Part shown: positions 1-8,000 of the stretch, one piece after another
Numbering within the stretch: position 1 is the stretch's first letter
How the letters are laid out: every line of letters begins with the position of its first letter
Assembly: GCA_003978105.1 (NCBI GenBank)
Contig: QOAO01000001.1
Location: 1-29,551 of the forward strand
Source: Thermovibrio sp.
GTDB taxonomy: Bacteria; Aquificota; Desulfurobacteriia; Desulfurobacteriales; Desulfurobacteriaceae
Reading direction: 5' to 3'
Length of the DNA stretch: 29,551 nt
Translations under genes and position numbers: made by a program
The notes under the pieces: model-generated
Database searches by the model: none
What the model was told of the DNA's origin: nothing
What the model saw: only the letters and a program-made list of their open reading frames with translations

Positions 1-1
1 A

Positions 2-196
2 CTACTTGTCTGCGGAGTTGCAACGGAGTTCTGCGTTAAGAATACCTGTACCGGCGGAATTAACTTAGGATATACCGTTCTTCTCCTCAACGATGCCGTA
101 AAGGGAATTGGAGAGGAAAGCTCCCAAAGAGCTGTTGAGGAGCTCCTCAAGAGAGGCTGCATAGTTTTAGAGAAAAGGGATTTAATCCTCCTTTAA
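2..196 (+). CDS. Nicotinamidase / isochorismatase-family hydrolase, C-terminal fragment
   Basis: This is the 3' end of a gene that begins before the window. The open frame from base 2 gives a 64-residue tail containing VCGVATEFCVKNT, then LLNDAVKGI, ending in the TAA at 194-196. CGVATEFCVK fits the isochorismatase-fold signature that carries the catalytic cysteine of nicotinamidases (nicotinamide to nicotinate, NAD salvage), and the following DAV..G also fits. The Asp and Lys of the triad would lie upstream and cannot be seen, so a related cysteine hydrolase is possible. The last 15 bases overlap the 3' end of ftsZ, which runs the other way. No terminator hairpin is visible between the two genes. 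Confidence 0.75.
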   Translation, partial: LLVCGVATEFCVKNTCTGGINLGYTVLLLNDAVKGIGEESSQRAVEELLKRGCIVLEKRDLILL

Positions 197-1246
197 GCTC
201 TTTAGTATTTCATCAATATCAAATGGTTTAAATTCTCCTTCCCTCTCCTCGTTCAAACTCTCTGAGAACGGCCTCACAATTCTTCCCTTTTCATCAAATC
301 CTGTAGCTATAACCGTAACTTTAATCGTTCCCTCCAAGTTCTCATCCAACGTTACGCCAAAGAAGAAGTTTGTGTCGTCCCTCTTTGTTCTCTCCTTTAT
401 CAAACCGGCAGCAGCGTGGGCTTCATCCAAGGTTAAATCACTTCCCCCGCTTATGTTAACCAAAATCCTGCTTGCCCCTTCAACCTGAATGTTCTCCAAT
501 AGTGGATTGTCTATGGCCTTGCGGGCAGCGGTGAGAGCTCTATCCTCTCCGTTAGCCTCTCCGGTTCCCATAAGAGCGTATCCTCCACTATGCATTACAG
601 ACTTAACGTCTGCAAAGTCAAGATTTATGAGGCCGGGCTTTGTTATAACTTCCGTTATACCTTTGACTGCCTGGTACAGAACGTTATCTGCCATCTTAAA
701 TGCATCCACAATTCCTATCTTCTTAGGAGCCACGGTTATCAGTTTCTGGTTGGGGATTACCATCAGAGTATCGACAAACTCCCTCAACCTCTTTATTCCC
801 TCCTCTGCGTAGTTCAACCTCCTTTTTCCTTCAAAATCAAAGGGTTTTGTAACAACACCTACTGTAAGTATTCCCATATCCTTAGCAATCTTTGCAACAA
901 TCGGAGCAGCTCCCGTTCCCGTTCCCCCTCCCATACCTGCAGTTATAAAGACCATATCCGAACCTTCCAAAACCTCTCTGATTTTCGGTTCGTCCTCTAA
1001 AGCTGCTTGCTCCCCTATTTCGGGACGGCCACCGGCTCCCAGTCCCTTTGTTAGCTTTTCACCTATTTGAACCTTTATCGGTACTTTTGACTTCATAAGG
1101 ACTTGAACGTCTGTATTCACAACTGCAAACTCGACTCCCTCTATCCCCTTCTCCATCATTCGGGAAACAGCATTTCCACCTCCACCGCCAACCCCAATGA
1201 TTTTTATTACAGGTCCCTGAAAAGTCTCCTCAGATATGTCAAACAT
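182..1246 (-). CDS. ftsZ: Cell division protein FtsZ
   Basis: Tubulin-like GTPase that polymerises into the cytokinetic ring. Visible features are the N-terminal nucleotide loop [10 protein letters not shown] (residues 18-27), the tubulin signature GMGGGTGTG (104-112), and a T7-loop-like stretch around NLDFADV (about 208-214). The protein ends in [13 protein letters not shown], a short acidic C-terminal tail after a very short linker. At 354 residues it is close to the compact bacterial forms. The start is the ATG at 1246, with GGAGAGGA just upstream. No ftsA or ftsQ lies beside it. A DUF1786-like gene diverges 63 bp away, and the 3' end overlaps the nicotinamidase-like gene. The identification is very secure. 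Confidence 0.98.
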   Translation of the reverse strand: MFDISEETFQGPVIKIIGVGGGGGNAVSRMMEKGIEGVEFAVVNTDVQVLMKSKVPIKVQIGEKLTKGLGAGGRPEIGEQAALEDEPKIREVLEGSDMVFITAGMGGGTGTGAAPIVAKIAKDMGILTVGVVTKPFDFEGKRRLNYAEEGIKRLREFVDTLMVIPNQKLITVAPKKIGIVDAFKMADNVLYQAVKGITEVITKPGLINLDFADVKSVMHSGGYALMGTGEANGEDRALTAARKAIDNPLLENIQVEGASRILVNISGGSDLTLDEAHAAAGLIKERTKRDDTNFFFGVTLDENLEGTIKVTVIATGFDEKGRIVRPFSESLNEEREGEFKPFDIDEILKSLKED

Positions 1247-1309
1247 TCCTCTCCTCCAAAATTTCTCACTGTTACGATAGAATAGTAAGTTCCAAGGAGG
1301 TACTTTGCA
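1247..1309. promoter_or_regulatory. Divergent intergenic region between ftsZ and the DUF1786-like gene
   Basis: These 63 bp must hold the 5' control signals of both divergent genes. They contain strong ribosome sites at each end (GGAGAGGA toward ftsZ, AAGGAGGT toward the + gene). A TAGAAT at 1278-1283 could be a -10 box for the plus-strand gene, but I see no convincing -35 partner. The promoter assignment is inferred from gene layout. Confidence 0.35.
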
Positions 1310-2308
1310 ATGGAATTTTTAGCAGTTGATGTTGGAAAAGGAACACAGGATTTAGTTTTTCCCTTGGATGGAGAGGTGGAAGAGAACTGGCCGAAGTTAA
1401 TTCTCCCTTCTCCTACAGAAATCCTATCTAAAAGAATTCAAAATCTAAGAGGGGATATAACTGTCTGTGGCTGTACAATGGGAGGAGGACCTGTTAAAAA
1501 AGCACTTATAGAGCATGTAAAGAGAGGATACAGGGTAAGGATTACAGAGAAAGCAGCGAAAACTATCAGAGATAACATCTCAGAGGTTAAAAAATTTGGA
1601 TTTGAAATTGTGAATGAAGCTAAAAACTGTGATATTTTTCTTTCAGATTTGGACTTTAACGTTTACGAAAAGTTCTTGGGTTTTTTAGAGAAGCCCCTCA
1701 ATAGAATAGGAATTGCCTGTCAGGACCACGGATACAAGGAAGGGCAGAGTGACAGAGTTACAAGATTCAACTACTTTAAAACTATACTGGAGAAGGAGAG
1801 AAATCCAAAGAAGCTCTTTATAAAGAAAAAAACCGGTTTCTTTTCCAGGCTTGATTCAATCATTGAACAGTTAGAGGAAAGGGGAATAGAAGGTTTTGTT
1901 ATGGACAGCAAAATAGCAGCTATTTCAGGTATGGTTGACTACGCAGAGAGGGAGGGAATAAAGGAGTTTATAGTTCTTGATATTGGAAACGGACATACAC
2001 TGGGGGCTTCAGTAAAGAGTGGAGAAATTCAGGGAATTTTTGAGCATCACACAAAGATGTTAAACAGTAGAAAAATAAGGAGAATAACGGAAAAGCTCAT
2101 AAATGGAACGTTGACCTTTGAGGAAATCTTTAATGATGGAGGTCACGGAGCTCTCGTTTTCTCTCCTGTTAATCCTGAAAAAATATACATAGTCGGCCCT
2201 AACAGGAGTTTGGCTAAAAGTTACGGGGAATTTGCCTATCCTTTGGGAGATGCCATGCTTTACGGCTGTGCAGGCTTGATTTCTGCAGCAGAGTTCGCTT
2301 TTTCTTAA
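1310..2308 (+). CDS. DUF1786-like protein (ASKHA-like fold, function unknown)
   Basis: The 332-residue protein begins MEFLAVDVGKGTQD, a phosphate-1-like motif of actin/HSP70/sugar-kinase (ASKHA) folds. A second acidic glycine motif, FIVLDIGNGHTLGASV, occurs near residue 220. This pattern resembles the DUF1786 family, often labelled 'putative pyruvate formate-lyase activating enzyme' in databases, a label with little support: no CxxxCxxC radical-SAM motif is present. The start ATG has a strong AAGGAGGT upstream. The gene stands alone, with ftsZ diverging on one side and a decayed permease on the other. Family assignment is from memory of the motif pattern, and the biochemical role is unknown. 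Confidence 0.65.
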   Translation: MEFLAVDVGKGTQDLVFPLDGEVEENWPKLILPSPTEILSKRIQNLRGDITVCGCTMGGGPVKKALIEHVKRGYRVRITEKAAKTIRDNISEVKKFGFEIVNEAKNCDIFLSDLDFNVYEKFLGFLEKPLNRIGIACQDHGYKEGQSDRVTRFNYFKTILEKERNPKKLFIKKKTGFFSRLDSIIEQLEERGIEGFVMDSKIAAISGMVDYAEREGIKEFIVLDIGNGHTLGASVKSGEIQGIFEHHTKMLNSRKIRRITEKLINGTLTFEEIFNDGGHGALVFSPVNPEKIYIVGPNRSLAKSYGEFAYPLGDAMLYGCAGLISAAEFAFS

Positions 2309-2328
2309 AAACTATCGGAAGATAGTTT
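2309..2328 (+). terminator. Small hairpin after the DUF1786-like gene
   Basis: A perfect 8-bp inverted repeat, AAACTATC / GATAGTTT around a GGAA tetraloop, starts one base after the TAA stop. It lies where a terminator is expected, but the stem is AT-rich and no run of T follows, so it may instead be a weak 3'-end stabilising hairpin. Confidence 0.4.
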
Positions 2329-2403
2329 ATCAGATATCTTAAACATTATCTTAGCAGAAGTTTTGGATTCAAAATATTGGCTTTTAGTAAACTTTCCCAA
2401 TTT

Positions 2404-2762
2404 TCAGGAGAGAGCTTTACTAAAGATGAGAGCAGAACCCTAACTACCAAAGGCATAGGAGTACAGTGAAAGCATTATTACGTAACCAACCGAAAGTAGC
2501 GTATTCAAGTAAGCTGTAAACAAATTGTTCCCGAATCCTCTTACCAAAACTCAACTGTTCCTCCTTCACTCGGGTACCTAACTGAAAGCTTTGCGTAGGA
2601 GTAAGATGTAATTAGAGCTATAATACCTGCGAAAATAAAAGCTACCGGAGCTGCTCCTTTAGACAGGAGAATAGTTAGACCAAGAACTGCAAATATTCTT
2701 CCCCCAATCATTCCACCTACACCTATTGAATAGGCCTCCCAAAAGCAAATCTTTTTTCTCTC
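2404..2762 (-). pseudogene. Decayed APC-family amino-acid permease, N-terminal remnant
   Basis: On the minus strand from 2741, one frame reads WEAYSIGVGGMIGG, then an R in the place of the usual third glycine (GGRIFAVLG), and continues to YPSEGGTVEF near 2550. This is the N-terminal third of an amino acid/polyamine (APC) permease. At the short T-run at 2546-2549 the frame is lost. Adding one T restores FLVRGFG and then GYVIMLSLYSYAFGS. An in-frame TAG follows at 2442-2440, where the family has Tyr, and then GSALIF. No clear homology follows beyond about 2420, so most of the transporter is gone. No ATG start exists: an AAAGGAG site near 2761-2767 is followed only by an ATT at 2750. The gene is broken by lost start, frameshift, stop codon and truncation. 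Confidence 0.85.
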
Positions 2763-2811
2763 CTTTTAGTTCTCTTTGGTATAGTTAAAGTTATAAGTTT
2801 TGGAGGATACT

Positions 2812-3474
2812 ATGAATAAGGCCTTGCTTCTCTTTCTGATAATTCTTCTTTTTCAAAATTCTACTGCCGGTCAGATAACAAAGGAGAAGTTTGTATCTAA
2901 ACCTGCTATTATTTGGACTAGAGCCTACTCTCAATTTTTGATGTGTTCTTCTCACTTTAAGTTAGAGTATAAATTTGAACCTAAAGTTGTAGGGAAACTA
3001 AACATATTTTCAGAGTTAGCTAACTCTTACAGTGTCCCCGTTAAGGAGCTACAAAAATCCTACAATTTGGCCGTTGAAAGAGCAGCGGATGAAGTTTTAA
3101 CAGAGCTTTCTCAAGAAGCAAAGGAAACAGTAGGAGATGAGGATGTAGCCTTTTTAATGTTGGATTTACCTAACTATACTATTCTGAATTTTGAGAAGTT
3201 TATAACTGACTTCACAAACATAAATTCCCGGAGATTCCTGGAACGTTCAGTGAAGAAGTGTCTAGAATTGAGATACAGTCCAATGATTAGGGCTTTCTTA
3301 AAGAGCTGTGAATGTAAGGAACTTTTAAAGGAGTTTCCTAGGGATGTTAAATCGCTTGTTTACCAGAAGCTTTCAACTATTCAAGAGAAGCTCCTTGAGA
3401 ATCAAGATGCGTGTAAAGGGAACGAGCTTAAGTTTATTATAGGAAACCTTAAAAAATTTGGATTTGCAGAATAG
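2812..3474 (+). CDS. Secreted hypothetical protein with signal peptide
   Basis: I do not recognise this 220-residue protein. It begins MNKALLLFLIILLFQNSTAG, a Sec-type signal peptide with likely cleavage near residue 20, so the mature part is probably periplasmic. The mature chain is mostly helical in character, and its cysteines include an SCEC pair near residue 169, which could form disulfides or bind metal. The ATG at 2812 is chosen over an in-frame TTG at 2800 because GGAGGA lies just before it. It opens the long plus-strand block; the HIT gene follows within 10 bases. The upstream AT-rich stretch (about 2770-2800) probably contains the promoter, but no clean -35/-10 pair stands out. Confidence 0.8.
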   Translation: MNKALLLFLIILLFQNSTAGQITKEKFVSKPAIIWTRAYSQFLMCSSHFKLEYKFEPKVVGKLNIFSELANSYSVPVKELQKSYNLAVERAADEVLTELSQEAKETVGDEDVAFLMLDLPNYTILNFEKFITDFTNINSRRFLERSVKKCLELRYSPMIRAFLKSCECKELLKEFPRDVKSLVYQKLSTIQEKLLENQDACKGNELKFIIGNLKKFGFAE

Positions 3475-3483
3475 GAGGTAGTG

Positions 3484-3972
3484 TTGGAGATAATTTGGGC
3501 TCCGTGGAGACTCTCCTACGTTTCACGTGTTGGAAAGGAGGATAACGGGTGCTTTATATGTAAAGCTGTAAATGAGTACCCAGAAAGGACTAAGGAAAAC
3601 TTAGTTCTGTACAAGGGAGAGAGAGCTCTCGTTATTCTCAACAAGTTCCCTTACAACACAGGGCACCTTATGGTTTGTCCTGTAAGGCATACAGGAGATT
3701 TCTCTTCACTTTTAACTGAAGAGATTGTTGAGATTAACGACTTATTAAAGAGAGCCCTGAGAGCACTGAAGAGGGCTTACAATCCTGACGGATTCAACAT
3801 CGGTCTAAACTTGGGAAAGGCTTCCGGAGGAAGTGTTGATACCCACATCCACTACCACGTTGTTCCCCGCTGGATTGGTGACACAAATTTCCTTCCCGTT
3901 GTTTCTGGAGTAAAGGTAATTCCTCAATCACTTGAAGAAACCTATGAAACGTTAAAAAAGTGCTGGAAATAA
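3484..3972 (+). CDS. HIT-family nucleotide hydrolase/phosphorylase
   Basis: Histidine-triad protein acting on nucleoside phosphates, of the type often annotated as Ap4A phosphorylase. The catalytic triad is DTHIHYHVVPRW near residues 119-130, with all three His present, and the second His is the expected nucleophile. The N-terminus IIWAPWRLSYV and a CFIC pair (a CxxC that with downstream His forms a zinc site in this subgroup) match the APWR-type HIT group. Length, about 162 residues, is normal. The start is ambiguous: TTG at 3484 has GGAGG at 5-nt spacing, while a GTG at 3481 has only 2 nt. The stop overlaps the ATG of the next gene (TAATG), implying translational coupling. Confidence 0.93.
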   Translation: MEIIWAPWRLSYVSRVGKEDNGCFICKAVNEYPERTKENLVLYKGERALVILNKFPYNTGHLMVCPVRHTGDFSSLLTEEIVEINDLLKRALRALKRAYNPDGFNIGLNLGKASGGSVDTHIHYHVVPRWIGDTNFLPVVSGVKVIPQSLEETYETLKKCWK

Positions 3973-5033
3973 TGTTAAAGAAAATAAAGGAATTCTTTTC
4001 AGTAGAGGGAAAACCATCCATCGACCTCTATTTAAAAAAGCTAGCTGTAGACAGGTACGATTTAATAGACGACACATCCTTTGACGTTGACCTGAAAAGG
4101 CCCGTAAATGCCTTTATAACCTTTGCCATTTTGCTCAAAGAAAAGGGGGAGTACTACAAAAGTCTGAAGGTACTTGAAAGCTTGAAAGAAGAGGAGCTCT
4201 CAGAGGAGGAGAAAAAGTTAGTTATTCTTAACTTAGCTTTGGTTTACAGGTCTGCAGGATTTGTTGATAGAGCTGAACAGGTTTTGAGAGAGGGAATTAC
4301 CCTCTATCCTACGGAGAGTTTCTTCTACTACGAACTTGCTCAGATTTTAAAGTCGGAAGGTAAATTGGAGGAATCCGTTGACCTTTTAGAGAAGGCCGTT
4401 GAGCTAAAAAACAGTTTTTTAGATGACCTAATCTACACAAAACTACTTTTAGCAAACAGTTACATCGACTCGGGAAGAACTGACAGAGCCCTGAGAATTA
4501 TTAGAAAGTTGAAAATTTCTATACCAATTCAGTTTTACTACTACGTTCTTTCAAAACTCTTTTACTCTGTTGGAGAGATTAAAAAGGGATACGAGACGGC
4601 TTTCAAGGGAATGAGAATATGTCCTGACAGGGCAGAGCCTTTTTTGGAGGTTATAGAGAAGTACGATTCCCTTGATAGGAGCAAACTTGAAGGACTTCTT
4701 GAGAAGTTAGGCTTCTCCGTTCCGATAGTCAGAAAATTGGTCTATAGACTTATAGAGGAAGGTAAAGGAGAGAAAGCTCTCACTGTTCTGGAATCCCTCT
4801 GGAAGAGGGGAAGGACTTTTGACCCAGAACTTTTTGAGGAGTATATAAAAATTCTTTGGAACTCTGGAAAGAGAAAGAGGGTTGCAGAGGAAGTTATCTC
4901 CCTACTTTCCCTTCTAAAGGAAAATAAGAGACTCTACAAGTGTGAATCCTGCGGTTTTAAAACCGACCACTTTGACTGGATGTGCCCAAAGTGTAAAGGC
5001 TGGGAGACGTTGAGGATAAACGGTGAGGTATAG
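3972..5033 (+). CDS. TPR protein with C-terminal rubredoxin-like zinc knuckle, LapB-like but soluble
   Basis: About 353 residues of helical repeats of TPR type. Clear repeat-like stretches are AFITFAILLKEKGEYYKSLKVLE, NLALVYRSAGFVDRAEQVLR and FYYELAQILKSEGKLEESVDLLEKA. The chain ends in a four-cysteine knuckle: CESCGF, then WMCPKCKGW. TPR repeats plus a rubredoxin-type metal domain is the architecture of LapB/YciM, which controls LPS synthesis in Gram-negatives. Unlike LapB there is no N-terminal membrane anchor, since the start KKIKEFFSVEGK is charged. It lies between a HIT gene (1-base stop/start overlap) and a TamB-like gene (11-bp overlap), consistent with an envelope role. LapB equivalence is inference. 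Confidence 0.85.
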   Translation: MLKKIKEFFSVEGKPSIDLYLKKLAVDRYDLIDDTSFDVDLKRPVNAFITFAILLKEKGEYYKSLKVLESLKEEELSEEEKKLVILNLALVYRSAGFVDRAEQVLREGITLYPTESFFYYELAQILKSEGKLEESVDLLEKAVELKNSFLDDLIYTKLLLANSYIDSGRTDRALRIIRKLKISIPIQFYYYVLSKLFYSVGEIKKGYETAFKGMRICPDRAEPFLEVIEKYDSLDRSKLEGLLEKLGFSVPIVRKLVYRLIEEGKGEKALTVLESLWKRGRTFDPELFEEYIKILWNSGKRKRVAEEVISLLSLLKENKRLYKCESCGFKTDHFDWMCPKCKGWETLRINGEV

Positions 5034-8000
5034 AGAGTTCCTCAGGGAGCTTCTTAAATCCGTTAGAAAGGGAAGAATTCACTACCTTTTGAGGTTTTTA
5101 CTCGTATTAGCCTTTGTACTCCTTTCAGTTATCTCCCTTTTTGATATCTCTAAGTATTTAGTTAGGGAAAAGGCAAATATTACACTGATAAAGAAGAACT
5201 TTAGGTGGGGATTTGACTGGAAAGATAAGATTTTGTGGGCCTCTGCTGATTCTATTTTCCTAAAAAGTCCAGGTTTTGAATTAGAACTTTCTAAAGTTAA
5301 AGTAAATTTAGACGTTCTAAAATCACTCAAGAGTTTAACTCCTACAGTTTCAAGCCTTAGTTTGGAGAGTGGTAGAATTTTTATTTTGAAGAGAAGTGGA
5401 AGAAAGAAAAACTTACGTTTTCCTGAAGTTCCAGTGAAGATTGAAAATTTGAAGGTTTCAAGTTTTGCTCTTATTTCAAAGGATGTGGAGTTCATTTTAA
5501 ATGGAATTAAGCTTGACAACAGGTCTATTTCCTCTGGAGGATTAGAGGGAAAGGTATTTGGGAAAGACTTATGGGTCTCTCCCTTTTCAGGATTTAGGGA
5601 GAACAACCTTTTCAAAATTCCCTCTATATCCTTTAGTTATAACGGATGTAGCGGTCAGGGAAGTATAGCATTCAAGAGCTTTGAAGAAGCTCAAAGTAAC
5701 TTGGAACTCTCCTGCCCCTACTACCTTGGGAAACTAACCGTAAAGAAATACGGTAAGTCCATCAACATAGTCTGGAAGGGTAGTTCCTTTGGAAAAAGAA
5801 CTTACGGAGAGGGGGAGCTCCTTTTTACAGAAACCAAAGTAAAAATTGAGAGCTTAAGGGGAAGTTTTGAAAATACCTCCTTTAGAGGTTCTGGAGAGTT
5901 AAAAGAGGACAGAGTTTTCTTTTCTGGTAGGGTTCATGGCTCTACTTTAGAGTTTAGGGAAATTAAAGTTATTAACTTTAATTCTCAGGTAGAAGTAAAA
6001 GGAAACATTAAAGGTCCGAAAGTTAGAGTTACTGGAGAGGCTGAAAAGTTAGAAACTCCCATTCTGGATCTGAGTAGGATCAAGGCCACAGCCTCTATTT
6101 CTCCTAAGAGGAAATTTAACGTTAATTTTAGTTCTAAAGATATAAGGGGAAACCTTTCGGGGAAATTAAGTAATTTTGAGGGAAATTTTTTCTTTAAAAA
6201 TTTAAAAATTAACGAGTTTAAGAAGGTTAGAAGCTACAGGAGTAAGTATGGAAAGTGGATTCCTTCCTTGGAGTTCTCCGGAGATTTAAAATTAAGAAAA
6301 GATAAAAGGGGACTCACCTATAGGGGAACTTTTTCCCTTAAAAGGTTCTACTTCCGAGGTTATTCCGGAATTGGGAACATAAATATCAGTGGAAATAGAG
6401 AATCCCTGAACTTTAGCGGTAAAATTTCGGGAAAGGATGGAACTGTTGAGTCAAAGGGTAGTATAAACATAAGAAAATTAACTATCGATTCAGAGTACAA
6501 GGGGGAAAACCTTTCCCTTAATTCACTTGACTTTTTAAGGTCTCTAGGTCTTAAAGGAAAGGTCCGTGGAGGAGGAAGACTCTACGGCAGTTTAAAAAAT
6601 CCAAAAGGTCAATTCTCTTTTTCCTCAAAGGTTGTTTATCTCTTTAACCAGCCTCTTAGTGAGGCCAATGGAGAGGTCAGACTTAAGGACTTTTACTTGA
6701 ACATATCTGCATTTGCGGAGAATCTCTTTATAGATAGACTTTCTGTCCACTTAAAACGTCCTATCTCATTTTTCCTCTCTGGGAAAGTTCAGGAAATTTC
6801 TTCAGAAAAAGTTTTAGGAGTTCTAAAGGGATACAGAGTAAAACTGCCCTTTAAACTGAAGGGTTCTGTTTCCGGTAGTTTCAAAATTAAGGCCAGGGAT
6901 GTTAAAAGAAGGTATACTTACACTGCACTTGTTTATATAGACAGATTCCATGGAAGTTTCTCAAACGAAATTTTAAATGCAACAGGAGTTGCTGCTGGTA
7001 GCATATCCTATTTTGACTCTGACTTGTCAGTTAATTTAACCGGTAAATTGGAGAATGGAATTTTTGAAGGACAAAAGTTTAATGGTGGAAACATTTCTGT
7101 TTCACTTTTTGAAAACAATCTGTCTATTAAATTTGAAAGAGTAAGACCAGTAATACCTTCGGTAGAGAGTGTTTTGTCTGGTAGTTTAGGAGTAAATCTA
7201 AAAAACAATGAAGTTTTGGGTGAATTTACATCTTCAGGCTCAGGAAGGTGGAGTGTAGGAAGTATAAACTTCAAAATAGATTCAAAAATATCCGGTCTAA
7301 CCTCTAAATTTACCATAGAAGTTAGCGGTAACTCAACTTTTGACTCTCCATTTTTAGAAAAATCTGTAAACCTAAGGATTTTTGGAAGACTAATGGAGCC
7401 TCAAAATGTTGGAGTTTTTTCCTTAGAAGGAAAAAATAGTGACTTAAAGTTAGTTGTAAATGGAGCTGAAACTCAAGTTGTTGGAACATTTAAGAATTTA
7501 AATCTGAGGGGAGAAAATCTAAAAGGAACGATAAATCTGGCATTTGTAAATATAAACCTTAACAACCTTTCTGGAACGTTAGCTATTCCTACTTTTAGAA
7601 TAAAGCCTGAAAGTTTCTTTCCTCTTTATTCGGTTTCAGGAATCTACATCCGTTTGGAAAACGGCAAGCCAGAAATTTCTGATTTCAGTCTCTCCTTCAT
7701 AGATGGTTGGATAAGGTTCAAGAACTTGAAGGTAGGGAAATTAAGTGGAATCAGTGGAGAATTTGAGAGTAGTTTGGGGGTTAAGGGGTTAGTTTATCTA
7801 TTCAAGCTCAACAAGTTTATTAACTATGCAAGGAACGACCTGTACGTGACGGGGAGTTTTTCTTACGGCAAGGAATTTTCCTATCAGCTCAGTGTTGCTG
7901 GAAAGGATATAGAGATAAAGTCGGAGTTTCTCTTGGAGAAACTCGTATTTAGGGAGCTCTCTGCAAAATTTAGGAACGGTAGTCTGGAGGACGTTAAGGC

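Noticed and set aside
489..1000. Plus-strand open frames inside ftsZ
   Set aside because: They lie wholly opposite a secure gene, have no ribosome site, and give low-complexity Ser/Arg/Leu products typical of antisense shadows.
2309..2420. Extension of the permease pseudogene up to the DUF1786-like gene
   Set aside because: Reading frames such as SPENWESLLKANILNPKLLL appear, but I cannot match them to APC permeases with confidence, so the remnant was ended near 2404.
5082..5615. Minus-strand frame inside the TamB-like gene
   Set aside because: It is fully antisense to a continuous TamB frame, and its start region lacks a ribosome site.
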